A stretch of 64,000 bases of DNA from Artemisia argyi (lineage: Eukaryota > Streptophyta > Magnoliopsida > Asterales > Asteraceae). The stretch lies in assembly GCA_030686995.1 (NCBI GenBank), contig CM060697.1, forward strand, positions 41,940,959 to 42,004,958, in the 5' to 3' direction. The notes beneath the pieces are model-generated. The model ran no database searches. It saw only the letters and a program-made list of their open reading frames with translations, and was not told where the DNA came from. This document shows, in pieces, positions 10,241-21,511 of this stretch; within the stretch, counting starts at the first letter, position 1; the number at the start of each line of letters is the position of its first letter. A program made the position numbers and the translations under genes.

Positions 10241-11802
10241 TGATGCGTGGGAATTGCACCAGGCTTTACCTCTCAAGGGATCTCGAGAAGCTTACAACCC
10301 CCACCAGGCAGTGGACCTGATCGTTGTAGTATAGTATAGTGACAAGTACCGGGGGATTGATCGTTCAGCTAAGAATAGTGTCGTTAGGATTGAAATTAAT
10401 CTAACTAGGTCTAAAGGTGAAGGATGATTCTTTTTATGTTTTTATGTTTTATGAAAAGCAAGTAAAAATCTTGGGTATTGGGAGAGTGGGCGGAATTAGT
10501 TGCTAATCAACTAACCCAAAAGCTACTAATTAAACTAATAAACAAGAAAATAAACTAAGGTTCTACAAGATAAGTGAAGCATGTCTACCTATGATATGTT
10601 ACTCCTTGCTAGCTATCCAATTCTACCTATTGAATTGTCACACCTTGTTTTAATTGACGGGTTGTATTCCTTAATACCATTCATGGGGTGGCGTACTTAC
10701 TTCCCCAATTCTATAAGCTCCTACTTCACTCCTATGTCGAGCCGGCTAAGAAGCTCCTAACATGGGATCACTAGAATTCGCTCATGCATTAAATACAACC
10801 ATAAAAACCTAGTACACATTGGCTCATGTTTCTTAAGACATTCAAGCAAGTTACACAATGGAGATCTGCCAGTTTTCTTAAGCCTAACATCGAATTCATT
10901 CAATCAAAACAAGAATCAATAGGAAACAAGAATTATAAACTAAACCAACTAGATCTATTGAAGTTGTCACGCCTTAATTGATGGAGATAGACACACACAC
11001 ATCAACAAGCCCTCATTGATGGACATAGACACAAACATCAACAAGAAATCAATGAGATCTAATTAATTATACACAAGTTTCACACAATCATAAGTAGACA
11101 CAAGGTGAATTAGCAAAACATCATCAAAGAAGAGCAATCAACAATGATAATGGAAAACATAATTAAGATAGAATCAACAAACCAATACATGATGTTTATG
11201 GAGTGATTGAAACCCTCTAAGTTGCTGGAAAAACACCTACCTAAACCCAGGAATTGACCTTAGGGTTTAGGGCTTACAAAAAGTAAAGTTATGATGTTAT
11301 ATTTATAGGCATGTTTTCTGTCGGCCCATCTTGACGGTGTCAGCTCGTTTCTCTTGAAGCCGTCATGACCATTTTTTCACCAAATTTTAGATCTCTTTGT
11401 CCTCTTCGCGTGGGCTTTTGAATCACCTAAATCCGAGTTCGTATGCAAAAGTTATGACCAAAACAATATCAGCTACTCCGCGCGCAAGTTTTGACAAGTT
11501 AACACGTGACGACCTTAGGTGACGCCTTCACGTTTCTTCTGGGCCGTCACCACTTTTACTCTTGACGCCGTCATGAAAAGCCTCTTGACGCCGTCAGGTA
11601 CTGTTCCCAGCAAGGAAAATTAAGACTTTGCCGTTTTCTTCACTTTTATGCTCCAAAAACGTCCAAAATGCTTCATTTTCCATAATTCACTCCCAAAGTA
11701 CCTAAAATCACAAAAGAAACGATTTAGGGCAATATTTGATCAAATAAATTCAATTCCGGGCTTAAATGACCCCCTAAAAACGGTTCATTTTTCGCCTCAT
11801 CA
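10241..11802 (-). repeat. 5' LTR of the non-autonomous Athila-related element
   Basis: 1562 bp, matching 5062-6619 with about 2% differences. It ends next to the TSD TATAG at 11803-11807. Confidence 0.92.
10321..10350 (+). other. tRNA-Asp 5'-half look-alike in LTR U5 (copy 2)
   Basis: Same stretch as in the left LTR: TCGTTGTAGTATAGT at 10321-10335 followed by ATAGTGACAAGTACC. It lies 80-110 nt upstream of the LTR end in element sense, close to the primer-binding site at 10215-10234. Confidence 0.75.
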
Positions 11803-11807
11803 TATAG

Positions 11808-12058
11808 TGAGTTTGAGCTTCCGTCATAGTCTTACTGGCATAATGTATAGGCTGAAAATGTTTGGTTTTACGTTGCCACAAGACTGAACCTATTGCAAAG
11901 TCACTAGCATCGCACATAAATTCAAAGGGCATGTCCCAATCGGGGGCAGCAAGAATAGGTGCCTCAATAAGCTTTTTCTTTAAGGTTTGAAAAGCTTCGA
12001 TGCACTCGGGTGAAAAGATGAAAGGAGCATCTTTTTTCAAGAAGATGTCATTTGGTTG
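11808..12058 (-). pseudogene. Athila-type pol remnant: RT C-terminus to RNase H start
   Basis: Minus strand, KKDAPFIFSPECIEAFQTLK then APDWDMPFEFMCDASDFAIG and HYASKTMTEAQTHY: the connection domain and first RNase H motif of Ty3/gypsy. It is the other half of the pol remnant at 3454-5061, separated only by the element at 5062-11802. Coding similarity stops at about 12058, upstream of which no RT core, protease or gag is present, so the relic is truncated there. Confidence 0.88.
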
Positions 12059-12541
12059 TGCATCTTGATTGCATAACAGTTTAGGTTGCGTAGGAGTTTA
12101 GGTTGAATAGCCAACCTCCATCTTTCGTAAACAATTAATGGTTGGATATCAGCGCATGTAGTAAGTCTCTTTGTCATTTGTTTGTGCAGCTTGGTTCCAT
12201 ATCATTATCATTATTTAGGTAACATTTGTTCTATATGCACATACAAGAAATAACCATGAACATGGCATTAACCAGATAGTTCATTAATAAAACATGGAAA
12301 AACTACTAATCCTAAAAATTAAAACATTACAAATCCTAAACATTAAAACATTACAAATCCTAAATATTAAAACATTACATATCCTAGATACTAGGTGAAA
12401 TAAAGGTCTCCGTAAACAACGCACCATTAGAACACGTCCAGGAAGTAACGGGATAAAACGGTCAAACCAGATCATACGAGTATCGATTTCAAAAATCTTC
12501 TGAAATTTTGCCATCACAAACCACTTATTTCCGTTTGTCAC
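12059..12541. other. Spacer with a 24-bp tandem repeat
   Basis: Contains about three and a half copies of a 24-bp unit (aaaacattacaaatcctaaa type) at 12311-12385. The minus-strand frame 12284-12541 begins right after the F-box stop (KWFVMAKFQKIFEIDT...) and may be a frameshifted C-terminal extension of that gene: a 17-bp direct duplication (gtgacaaacRgaaataa) straddles the stop. Otherwise nothing recognisable. Confidence 0.5.
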
Positions 12542-13251
12542 TTATTTCTGTTTGTCACATAATATTAGAGGAAATGAGTGGATACAATACCATGTACCTT
12601 CTTGAAGGATCCACATGTCAATTTTCATCTCACGATAGCCACTGTCAGCAAACATCACTAGCTCATCTAGTGCATTAACTAAACGAATTTGAGCGAGTCC
12701 GTGGTTAGGAATCGGTGGAAAGCTAATCATATGAAATTGCTCCGAATTTACATCAAAAGAAATCATGAAATGGCTACCTCCAACAACTGACTCGCTAACA
12801 GTGAAATAAAGAGTACCGCCACACAAAGTACCAGATGACCAATAGAAACGGATGGTTAGATACTCCGATGGTAGTGTGAGAGGTATGTTTCTCCAGGATT
12901 TGTCACTCCTAGAATACACATTGACAGCAAGCGTAGCATCCCTATGCCTTATGTACAAGACTTTGAAATCATCATGCGTGTTGGTGTACAGACCAACTGC
13001 ATCAAGAATATCTTTATAGAACTCGTTGGAATATGGGGGTGGCAAGCGTTTGAAAGCGATAGTGACTGGGTTCCGAAGGGACAACTCGGATGTGAAATTA
13101 TTGCAAACACACAATAATCCATTTAAATGTGATAGAATAGAGACGCCATTGAATAGATTATCATACGATTGATGATCGAAAGAAATGGTGATGCTTGTGC
13201 CCGGATCATAATCATGGGTTTCAAAGTTGATTGGATGAATTGAGCAGGTTT
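12542..13251 (-). pseudogene. F-box gene, 3' segment (F-box-associated domain)
   Basis: Minus-strand frame open from 13251 to a TAA at 12542-12544. It encodes the F-box-associated interaction domain: HDYDPGTSISIS-like start, GVSILSHLNGLLCVCNN, LRNPVTIAFKRLPPP, RSDKSWRNIPLTLP, SGTLCGGTLYFTV, FDVNSEQFHMISFPP. In SCF ubiquitin ligases this region contacts the substrate while the N-terminal F-box binds SKP1/ASK. The N-terminal part lies 19 kb away at 32198-32389, on the far side of a copia insertion whose TSD is GGTTT. Minus the insertion, the two halves share one frame of 298 codons with no other lesion seen. Product identity within the very large plant F-box family cannot be set from this. Confidence 0.85.
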
Positions 13252-13659
13252 TGTTAGCATTAAAAATTATATTAGAATGTGATGGTCATTCTCATTATTA
13301 GAATGTTGTGTCGTATGTAATAGTTTAAGTTAGTTGGGCTTTGGACTTGGCAAGCTAATATGTTATAAGTTAGTTAATGTAAGTAAGCCTTACAATCCAT
13401 GTAAACCAAGTCCAAGCCCAAGCCCAAGCCCATAGAAAAGCCTTTAGGGCTTCTTATCTCATGTACTATATAAGCCACCTTATGCCTCATTTGCTAGGTG
13501 TGCTTGTGTGTGTATTGTGTGTGTTATTAAATAAAAAGTTCTCTTCATCTTTATCTCTATTTCTCTAATATTAACGCCACACATTTCATATCAAGTCACC
13601 ATCATTACTTCATTTACGTGCTATATTTATGTTAAAGTTGATAGATATAAGGTCCTACA
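13252..13659 (+). repeat. 5' LTR of the copia element
   Basis: 408 bp, TGTTAGCATT to GTCCTACA. Contains ATGTACTATATAAGCC (TATATAA near 13465), a plausible TATA box in both LTR copies, and a 'caagcccaagccc' hexamer expansion that is shorter in the right copy. Confidence 0.93.
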
Positions 13660-13661
13660 AG

Positions 13662-13669
13662 TGGTATCA
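13662..13669 (+). other. Primer-binding site, initiator tRNA-Met type
   Basis: TGGTATCA two nt after the LTR, the first eight bases of the standard copia PBS TGGTATCAGAGC. The following bases (TTCGCC) diverge from it. Confidence 0.65.
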
Positions 13670-13920
13670 TTCGCCTAACAATGATTTAGGAGTGTGTGGA
13701 AATCGTTTTTATCAAGTTTTGTGTTAAAAAGTTGCGTTTTTCTTATAAACGTGGACTTTTTCTTTATAAAGCTTTGATTTTTACGAGTTTTAGTGGTAAA
13801 GTTGTTGTTTTTATTGAAGTTTTAGTGAGTATAAGTGTTTTAGGAAAGCTTTGATCAAAAGAAACAAGTGGAAAAAGTGTTTTTGGTTGAAAAAATCGGA
13901 TTTTTAGCTGTTTGGGTCAT

Positions 13921-14570
13921 CTTACGCGTAAAAAGGACAAGCACTACCAAGTTCTTAGCTGGAAATTGTACTTTTTGGTACTTTTACGTGTGAGTTTTAG
14001 CAAAAAACCCATTTTCTACGCATAAGTTGGAATCCTACGCTTTTAAGCAGAAAAACCTTTTTCTACGCATAAGATTCAAATCCTACGCATAAGTTGAGTT
14101 CTTACGCATAAGATCCTACGCCTAAGTTGAGTTTCTACGCAAAAGATTGGATTCTACGCAAAAGATTGGATTTTACGCATAAGTTCTTACGCAAAAGTTT
14201 TCTAACGATCAGTGATTACTCAGTACTTTCCTAGCTTGGACAAGTTAGTGAAATACTTCGACACAGGATATCTTTCAAGCTTGGACAAGTTTGAGAGATC
14301 AGTTTGGTTGAAAAAACCTTACGCGTAACATTCTTATGCATAAACTCTAAGTTTACGCGTAAAAATCAAAGCTTACGCATAAACATTCTGTTTACGCATA
14401 ACCTTAATTTTTACGCATAACCTAAAAGTTTACGCATCACTTTTCTTACGCGTAAGATTTGAAGTTAACCATAAGATTCTAAGTTAAGCGTAAGATTCAC
14501 TGTTTACGCATAAGTTTCAGTCTACGTGTAAGATTCAGAGTTTACGCTTAAGATCTGGGTTTACGCATAA
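13921..14570 (+). repeat. Array of TTACGCATAAG-type motifs in the copia leader
   Basis: About 26 occurrences of the near-palindromic TTACGCATAAG / TTACGCGTAA motif, irregularly spaced by 10-35 bp, in the 5' leader between PBS and gag. Spacer sequences differ, so it is an interspersed motif array, not a simple tandem repeat. No long open frame covers it. Confidence 0.8.
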
Positions 14571-14856
14571 TAATTTGACTTTTGACAACCAAACTTCAAA
14601 CGGCCATAACTTTTGAACCGTAACTCCGTTTTTGACAAATCAGCTGTCAAAATGACTGTGAGGCAGAGAAGAAGGACACGTTGAATGATTTAAGCCAAGC
14701 TTCGAGGCCCAAATCCACTCCGAGCGGAAGTTATTGAGGTTTTAAGGTTTTAGATCAAATTTTTCTCCATAAAAACTTGCATCAACTTACACTAAACACA
14801 ACTCCTACTTCGTTGAATCGATCCAAGAATCAACTTTATCCATCTACACTTCATCA

Positions 14857-16260
14857 ATGGCAACTCAGCAAGACATCCATGCAGCCGGTGCAGATAACCG
14901 ACCTCCAATGCTTGAAAAAGGTGGATATCTTCCATGGACAAGCCGCATGCTTCGTTACATCAAAACAAAGCCTCATGGTAAATTAATGATCAACTCCATT
15001 ACAAATGGTCCATTTAATCCAAGACAAGTTTAAGTTGAAGGTAATCCAAATACAACACCTCTTACTCTACCATTCGTGCGTGAACAAACAGAAGCAGACT
15101 ACACGGATGAAGACAAGAAGCAAATCGCCGCTGATGATATGGCAATGCATTTAATCCAACTTCGATTACCACGCGAGATCTTTGCTGCGGTCGACAGCTG
15201 TGAAACTGCTTTTGATATGTGGGAACGAGTTAGAAGGATATGTCATGGAACAGAGATTGGGCAACAAGACGTTGAGAACAAACTTCTAACTGAATGGGAG
15301 AACTTCGCATCCACTAAAGGTGAACAGATTGAATCCTACTACACAAGGTTTTGCATTTTAATGAATGAGTTAATCAAAAACATGTTGACACCATGAACAA
15401 TTGTAACAAACATCAAATTCATCAATAACCTTCCAGAAGAATGGGGTCGTTATGTTACAATTGTCAACCAAACAAAGGATTTACATAAGGTGAATTATGA
15501 TCAACTCTATGACTTTCTGAAACAAAACCAAGCTGAGGCTAATGAAGTAAGGAAAGAAAGATTGGCAAAGAATCATGATCCTCTTGCATTAATTGCTACT
15601 ACACCAACACTGCTACCAGTGAACACACAACAATCATCATCATCTTCCACCCACAACTACATGCAACCTTCATGCATTCAACAACCAACACCGGTCTACC
15701 AACAACAGTTCTACCCACAGCAACTACAACATGTTATTCCAGAACAGCAATACCCACAATTCCAAGAACCAGAATTCACTAAAAATGATGAAGCTACTGC
15801 AGCATTGACCCAAGCGTTTGCTTTTCTGACAAAGGCATTCCAAGGACGTTATTCTACACCAACAAACAACAACCAAAGGATTTCATCAAACACTCGCAAC
15901 AAGCAGATTGCTCAGCCGAGTTTCAACATGGGCAATGCAGGCCAAATGGTTGGATTTTATGGGAATCAGCAGGGATATGCTACCGGATTTCATATGGGTA
16001 ATCAGAATATGCAGAATGCAGGTCAGTATGCAGGGAATCAGTATGGTCAGTATGCAGGGAATCAAATGGGTCAGTTTTTTGGAAATCAGAGGGGTCAGAA
16101 TGTTGGTAATCAGGCAATGGGTAATCAGAATAGGAATGTTGCAGCTCCAGTTGTTGGGAATCTGGGAAATGTAAATCAGGGTAATCCGGTAAAGTGTTCA
16201 ACTTTCAGGGTGTAGGTCATATGGCAAGGAACTGTCCTACTAAGCCGAACAAAAGGGACA
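14857..16260 (+). pseudogene. Copia gag (UBN2-type) with zinc knuckle remnant
   Basis: Starts at ATG 14857 (MATQQDIHAAGADNRPPM). The core includes WTSRMLRYIKTKPHG, FDMWERVRRICHGTEI, LLTEWENFASTKGEQIESYY and INNLPEEWGRYVT, as in plant copia gag proteins that form the virus-like particle. A Gln/Asn-rich tail (15650-16150) precedes NFQGVGHMARNCP, a zinc-knuckle remnant read in a shifted frame. Stops interrupt at about 15032 (TAA), 15394 (TGA) and 16213 (TAG in the old frame). It cannot make a full protein. Confidence 0.85.
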
Positions 16261-16278
16261 CAGCATATTTGCAAGCTG

Positions 16279-17850
16279 TTGGCACAAAAGAATGAGGCAG
16301 GGTTTTGGTTGAACGCAGAGGAGAATGATTTTATGGCTCTTATGGATGACATGGAAGACAGAGAGGATATCGATACGAACTCCATATTCATGGCAAATCT
16401 TCAGGAAGCTAAGTATGACACGGATTCTGATACACTTCCTGTTTATGACACCAATGCACCATCTGAGGTATCCAACTTCAACACATGTCACAATAATGAT
16501 ATATTCGATATGTTTCCTCATGAGGAACAGCATTATGAGAAGCTAGCACCCAATTATGATAAATATCTGGACTCGCCAAGTAGTAGCAATACTCCTTCAG
16601 CAACTCCAGATGTGAATCATAATGGAGGCTTCGTTTCATAGCATGCTGAGAATGATGAGGAAACACGTGCTTTATTTGAAACATTATTGAACAATTACAG
16701 TATTGAAATTGAGAATGTAAAAAAGGTCAATCGCGATGTTAAGGCCACGAATGTAAAATTGACCGTTGAGCTTGAGAGTTACAAGGAAAACGTTAAAGCT
16801 TTTGAATTTCATAACAAAAGATTGTCAGAACTAGAAACTGGTTATCAAAATTCCGTTTCAAGGGAAAAACTTTTGCAAATCAAGTATGATACACTTGATG
16901 TTAATTCTTTCAAGAAGATAATATCTTTAAACGCGGAAATTTCTGATTTACAAAACCAACTTTCTAAACAAAAATCAGCTTATACCAATCTTGAAAAAGA
17001 AATGGATGAGTTGAAAAAGGAATTTGCAAAGAAAGAAGATAAACTTTTGGAAGAAATCGTAGAGTCAGAACACATGATTGCACATTTAGAAGAATTAGTG
17101 GTTAAGTCGGGTCAGTCAAGTCAAACAATGAAAATGATTTTAAATCAAACTAATCCGATTTACCATACGAAACATAAAATGGCTCTTGGTAACACAACTC
17201 CTTGTAATCTCAAGAAAGCTCAGCAAGAACAAAATGTTTTGTATAATGGTAATGTGATTTACACCAAACATGATCCTCCCTTCGTTCGGGATTCCGTGCA
17301 AACGATGGAACTTGTCGAAGAGAGCATAAATAAAATGAAACAAAAGGATTTGAAACCCATTGATTACAACAAATTGAACAAACTTTCAAGAATTACTTTT
17401 GTTCCACAAACAGAACCATCTGTGTTTTCCATAAAATGACCATTCGCGAAATTCTTTTCTAAAAAGATAGTTGTTTCCAAATCTCTTTCAAAAATGGAAC
17501 AAATGTCCTCCAACAACACTTTTAATACAAGTGAGGCTAGAGACATTCTTGATGACGTTAAAAAGAGAATTCAAGAACTTCAAAATATTGTTAAATCTAA
17601 AACTACTATCAGCATTAACGACTGGCATTCTAGTTTTCATATCGAACAAAAAAAGGTGTTTAAAAACAAAATTACTATCCCACTGAATAACATCAGTGCG
17701 AGGGTAATCCATTTTGAAAATGCTTTCTTAAAAGAAACGACCGACTTTGTTAAGGATCAGAAATCCCTGGTAAACGAAGCTAATGATACTCGTGAAAACA
17801 TGAATGTTAGGGAAAGGTTAAATGATTCTCTCTTCGAAGCTGTTCTGTAA
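16279..17850 (+). pseudogene. Copia coiled-coil region between gag and protease, 5' half
   Basis: Acidic segment (FMALMDDMEDREDIDTNSIF) followed by long heptad-like helices: LTVELESYKENVKAFEFHNK, LNAEISDLQNQLSKQKSAY, KEMDELKKEFAKKEDKLLEE, and DDVKKRIQELQNIVKSKTTI. Stops at 16639 and 17437 split it into three frames. It is broken at 17845 by a nested element and resumes at 24492 in the same frame. Plant copia polyproteins annotated as TNT1-94-like often have such a linker between the gag knuckle and protease. A structural role in particle assembly is inferred, not shown. Confidence 0.75.
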
Positions 17851-20825
17851 CAATTCGCAATTTCAGGTTAACTTTTATTCCCGAAAATTTCACTATTCAC
17901 TTTTCACTATTCACTTTTTACTATTCACTTTTCACTATTCATCTCAGAAATTTTTATTTCATATTCTCGTAAGTTAAACTATTTTAACGATAATCCGAGA
18001 GTTTGACACTCGTCGGATCATTTCTGCAAAAATCACAAAGCCGTGTACGAGATTTACTTTTAGGTTTAAACGTCATTCCAGCATCCCGATATGTCCATAA
18101 AACATTATAAACAATAGAAATATGATTTTCTCTCATTTTAGGACAATTCCAAAAGTTTTGGAATTTTACGTTTTTCAGTTCAGCGTTTTACGCGAATTAC
18201 GCGTTTTAGACCCGTGCTTCCAGTTTTTAGCAGGGTTTTAGCACCCGATACAACCTACCACTCATTTTATATTTTATTATGGACTATATTGACATGTTTA
18301 ACCATACTTTCAAGTTTCATATTTTTACGATACCCGGCTTTACGTTTCGTGGCCTAAAAACTTACGGTTAGCAACTTACGGAGTCAAAACTAGCTACATA
18401 CTTAGGATATTATCATCCAAAGACCATGACTACTCATCTAGTCTCCCTTATCCTTGGCAAACCGACTTAGGGGGGGAGGAGTCACCATGTGTGGTTAAAT
18501 CTTGACCATTGATTCTTTAGATCATTACAAGTGTCTTAAACTAACCATGGTTAAATTCTAATCCAATATATGGTTAACTATTTTTCCTACCCTATAAATA
18601 CCAAGCTAAAACACATAGAAAACTTGCACCACACCTTCTTATAACCTTCAAGTCCTAAAACCTAAGGCACTTTTCTTATATTTTGTAAGAAAGTTAACTA
18701 GTTTTTGAAAGAAAACTAGTGTTTGATCTTCATTCTTGGAAATTTTCTAAGAAAAGTTGTTATAACTTTAAAGTCTCCAAAAAGGCATCGTTATAATCTT
18801 CAAATAGCTTTGGAATTTCAAGAAGGCATCATTATAATCTTCAAATAACCTCGGTTTATCATAGATTGCAAAGGGTGAAGCTTAAGTCTATCAAAGTCCG
18901 TACCTTACTAGTTACTTACCTTTCTTTTAGAAAGCCTCAAGTTGTAAGCAAATCCTTATACACTTTCTTGCTCATTATCATTTTCATGCTCTTTGTGTTC
19001 CTTTCATGCTATATATGTTCTTGTTATTGTGTTCATGATGTTTAAAAATGGATAAAACAAGTATTGGTATACATATGTTAACTTATGACAAGTAAACAAG
19101 CAAACTAGTGATTTTTATGGAGAACCACGACCAAAATAGTACAACTATGATATTTGACACTTACTTACTGTTAAATAGGACTTAACAAGGAAAACATAGC
19201 AATTTGAATCACCCAAAACGAGTACCCGAGTCAAAAGATACGACCATAGGAAGTTAGCGACACCAAAACGCCGAAACTGCCTATAACCTACTGTTTTGCA
19301 TTCTGCCAATTTGAAAGTCACCCTTCTGCTCCGATTCATCAAAAAGTTAAAACACGAAAGTTGTCCGGAACGACGTTTTCATTCAGGATCATAGAAGCTC
19401 GAGCCCTGAAAACGCTTTCTGAGTGATAATTTTCTTCAAATTCTTAACAGCCCATTTTTAGACCAAAGTAACTATATAATTGTTATAATTAGATGAGACC
19501 AAGAGGTCTAATGACCTAAAGCCAAGACCACAACCATGGCTAAAGCCAAGATTGAGTCTCAAGACCATGGTAACAATGACCAAGGTCACGGCAAAGCCAC
19601 GGCTAAGACCATATAACTTTTAAAGATCAAAACTTATATATATGTTATCAAATACTACAATAGTAGGGAGCCTCATGTGAGGAGTTCATTAAGTAAGCCG
19701 TCGAGATGAGTTGTGGATTTACGAATTAAAGTGTCCTGGCTCCTCGAACGTTTACTCCATGACTTCTGAATTATGTCGGCCCGAACGGTAGTAAGAGATA
19801 TACAACCTATACATGTTTCATAGACCACTTATATTCAAAGACTTACACTACATACTAAGTACTACATCATGAACATTATGCAAGACATATATTGGCAATT
19901 CTTCGTATTCTTAGACGTTACTCCAAACCTAAGTCGCAACGTTCTATTATAGGCTGCTCTTAGAGACTTTCACGATTCGACTACAACTTTCATTTCTCAT
20001 TACATAGACTTAAGGTGAGTCATACCCCCTACTCTTTTCATACTTGTTTTAACTCTTTTGGGGGAGATACTTGCACAACTACTTGCTTACTTGTACAAAT
20101 ACTCAAAACATGTATACTTGATTGTTTTATACTTGATTGTCTTATACTTGATTGTATTATACTTGATTTCATACATACATGACTGTCTTTTATCTTTGGG
20201 AAGTGGCTCCCAGTAATCTTTTATCTTTGGGAAGTGGCTCCCAGTTTTCTTTGGGAAGTGGCTCCCAGTTGTCTTTGGGAATTGGCTCCCAAGTGAGGTC
20301 TTCGGAGATGAAGTGTAGACTCACTACTAATTGCTTAATTGTTTTGATGAACTTATACATGTCTTATTCATACTATATATTTAGCAGTGGGTTGTGAACA
20401 CACAGGTTACAAGTCTCTTATGGCGGGACTTGCAACTGAGTGGATTCTCAATGCCTTTGCTGTGTGAACATTCTTTTGAGGCTTTTTCAACTGTTTTAAG
20501 ACAAACTCTATGAACTCACCAACCATTGTGTTGACACCTTAGAATGTTTATCTCAGGTTAGTAAGGCGATAGCTAGTGCGTGGAACTTAGAATCAAGCTG
20601 CATATTCTGAAGACTTACGCTTTTATCATTTACCATTCAAAACATTTTGTATACATTTATGTATCATACTTTGAAATCTCATGTTTGTAACTTTGAATTC
20701 TTTAATCGAATGGTAACTTTTCAAAACGTCTCATTTAGAGTTCGTTTTCTATAACTTGTACTTTGTATTATGAAGTAGCTCCCCTATGACACAGTCTTCC
20801 GCTGCGGTATTTTGGGGGTGTTACA
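17846..20825 (+). repeat. 5' LTR of the LARD-like element
   Basis: 2980 bp. Includes a 12-bp 'cactattcactttt' cluster (17890-17945), a TATA-like CCTATAAATACC at 18592-18603, and a four-copy minisatellite at 20191-20291. The small open frames at 19145-19342 and 20179-20397 recur in the other LTR only because the LTRs are duplicates; they do not look like genes. Confidence 0.93.
20191..20291 (+). repeat. Minisatellite CTTTGGGAAGTGGCTCCCAG in the LTR
   Basis: Four copies of a 20-bp core, spaced 22-30 bp. The core contains the dyad GGGAAGTGGCTCCC, so each unit could fold as a small hairpin in RNA. The identical array is at 23857-23957. Confidence 0.85.
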
Positions 20826-21511
20826 GATTGGTATCAGAGCCTTGGTTATAGAGAACTAGGTTGCATTTAGTACCTAGACTATAATTGCTATATACATTAA
20901 GACTTTCCTCTTTATTTGCCTTACACACACTACATACACATGTGCTTTTTGGTTAGAGGTTTGCTTAGTTCCACGCTGTTAGATGATGTGACTTTAGTAT
21001 TATAAGGAGCCCCAGAGATTCGTCGAGTCATTAAAAACATGGAGCTCAGTAATAACTAATTAGTTAACTTGATCTTGTGACAGTTCTTGTTTGATGAGAC
21101 ACAAGATTTGAGTTAAATAATATTATTACTTAGCTTTAGGGATTTGATGACTGGATTATCTTACCATCTGCCTCAGAAGGCGGATTTTGTGTCGGAAATT
21201 CTTAAGTAGGATGTTTTAGAATCTCCTTATTTAAATGGATTGGGACGCCTCTTCAGTTAAATAAAGAAATTGTAAATCACCGAACCATGAGATTATGATC
21301 CCTTACTTACATAAATTTGGACGCTTCTTTATGTAAGTAATGAGTTATAAATAAGTGGGCTTAATTGTGGCCGATACGACTCCTTAACCAGAACCTTAGA
21401 CGAATCAAAGTGAACACCACTATATTAGAGATCCCAAATTCTCTTAGACACACCGTAAGTAGTTAACATCAACTGAACTTCGGGACGAAGTTCTCCTTAA
21501 GGGGTAGAGAC
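20826..21511 (+). other. Interior of the LARD-like element
   Basis: 686 bp: PBS TGGTATCAGAGCC at 20829-20841 (initiator tRNA-Met type), then non-coding sequence with two related blocks around 'aatYtggacgcYtcttYa' (21238, 21310), and the purine-rich run GGGGTAGAGA just before the right LTR. No protein is recognisable, so all enzymes must come in trans. Confidence 0.8.

Larger units (their letters stand above)
5062..11802 (-). mobile_element. Non-autonomous Athila-related LTR retrotransposon
   Basis: Complete insertion: LTRs 5062-6619 and 10241-11802 (both TG...CA in element orientation) and a 5-bp TSD TATAG at 5057-5061 and 11803-11807. It sits inside the RNase H frame of an older element. 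Removing it and one TSD restores the THYTTTEKELLAVV-type RNase H motif region. The primer-binding site at the right LTR fixes the orientation as minus. The interior is 3.6 kb and codes for one 329-codon frame but no gag zinc knuckle, protease, RT or integrase, so it must depend on a relative. By eye the LTRs differ at roughly 35 places in 1560 (about 2%). Confidence 0.93.

Noticed and set aside
13921..14570. CRISPR-like array
   Set aside because: Eukaryotic retrotransposon leader; units are about 11 bp and spacers irregular.
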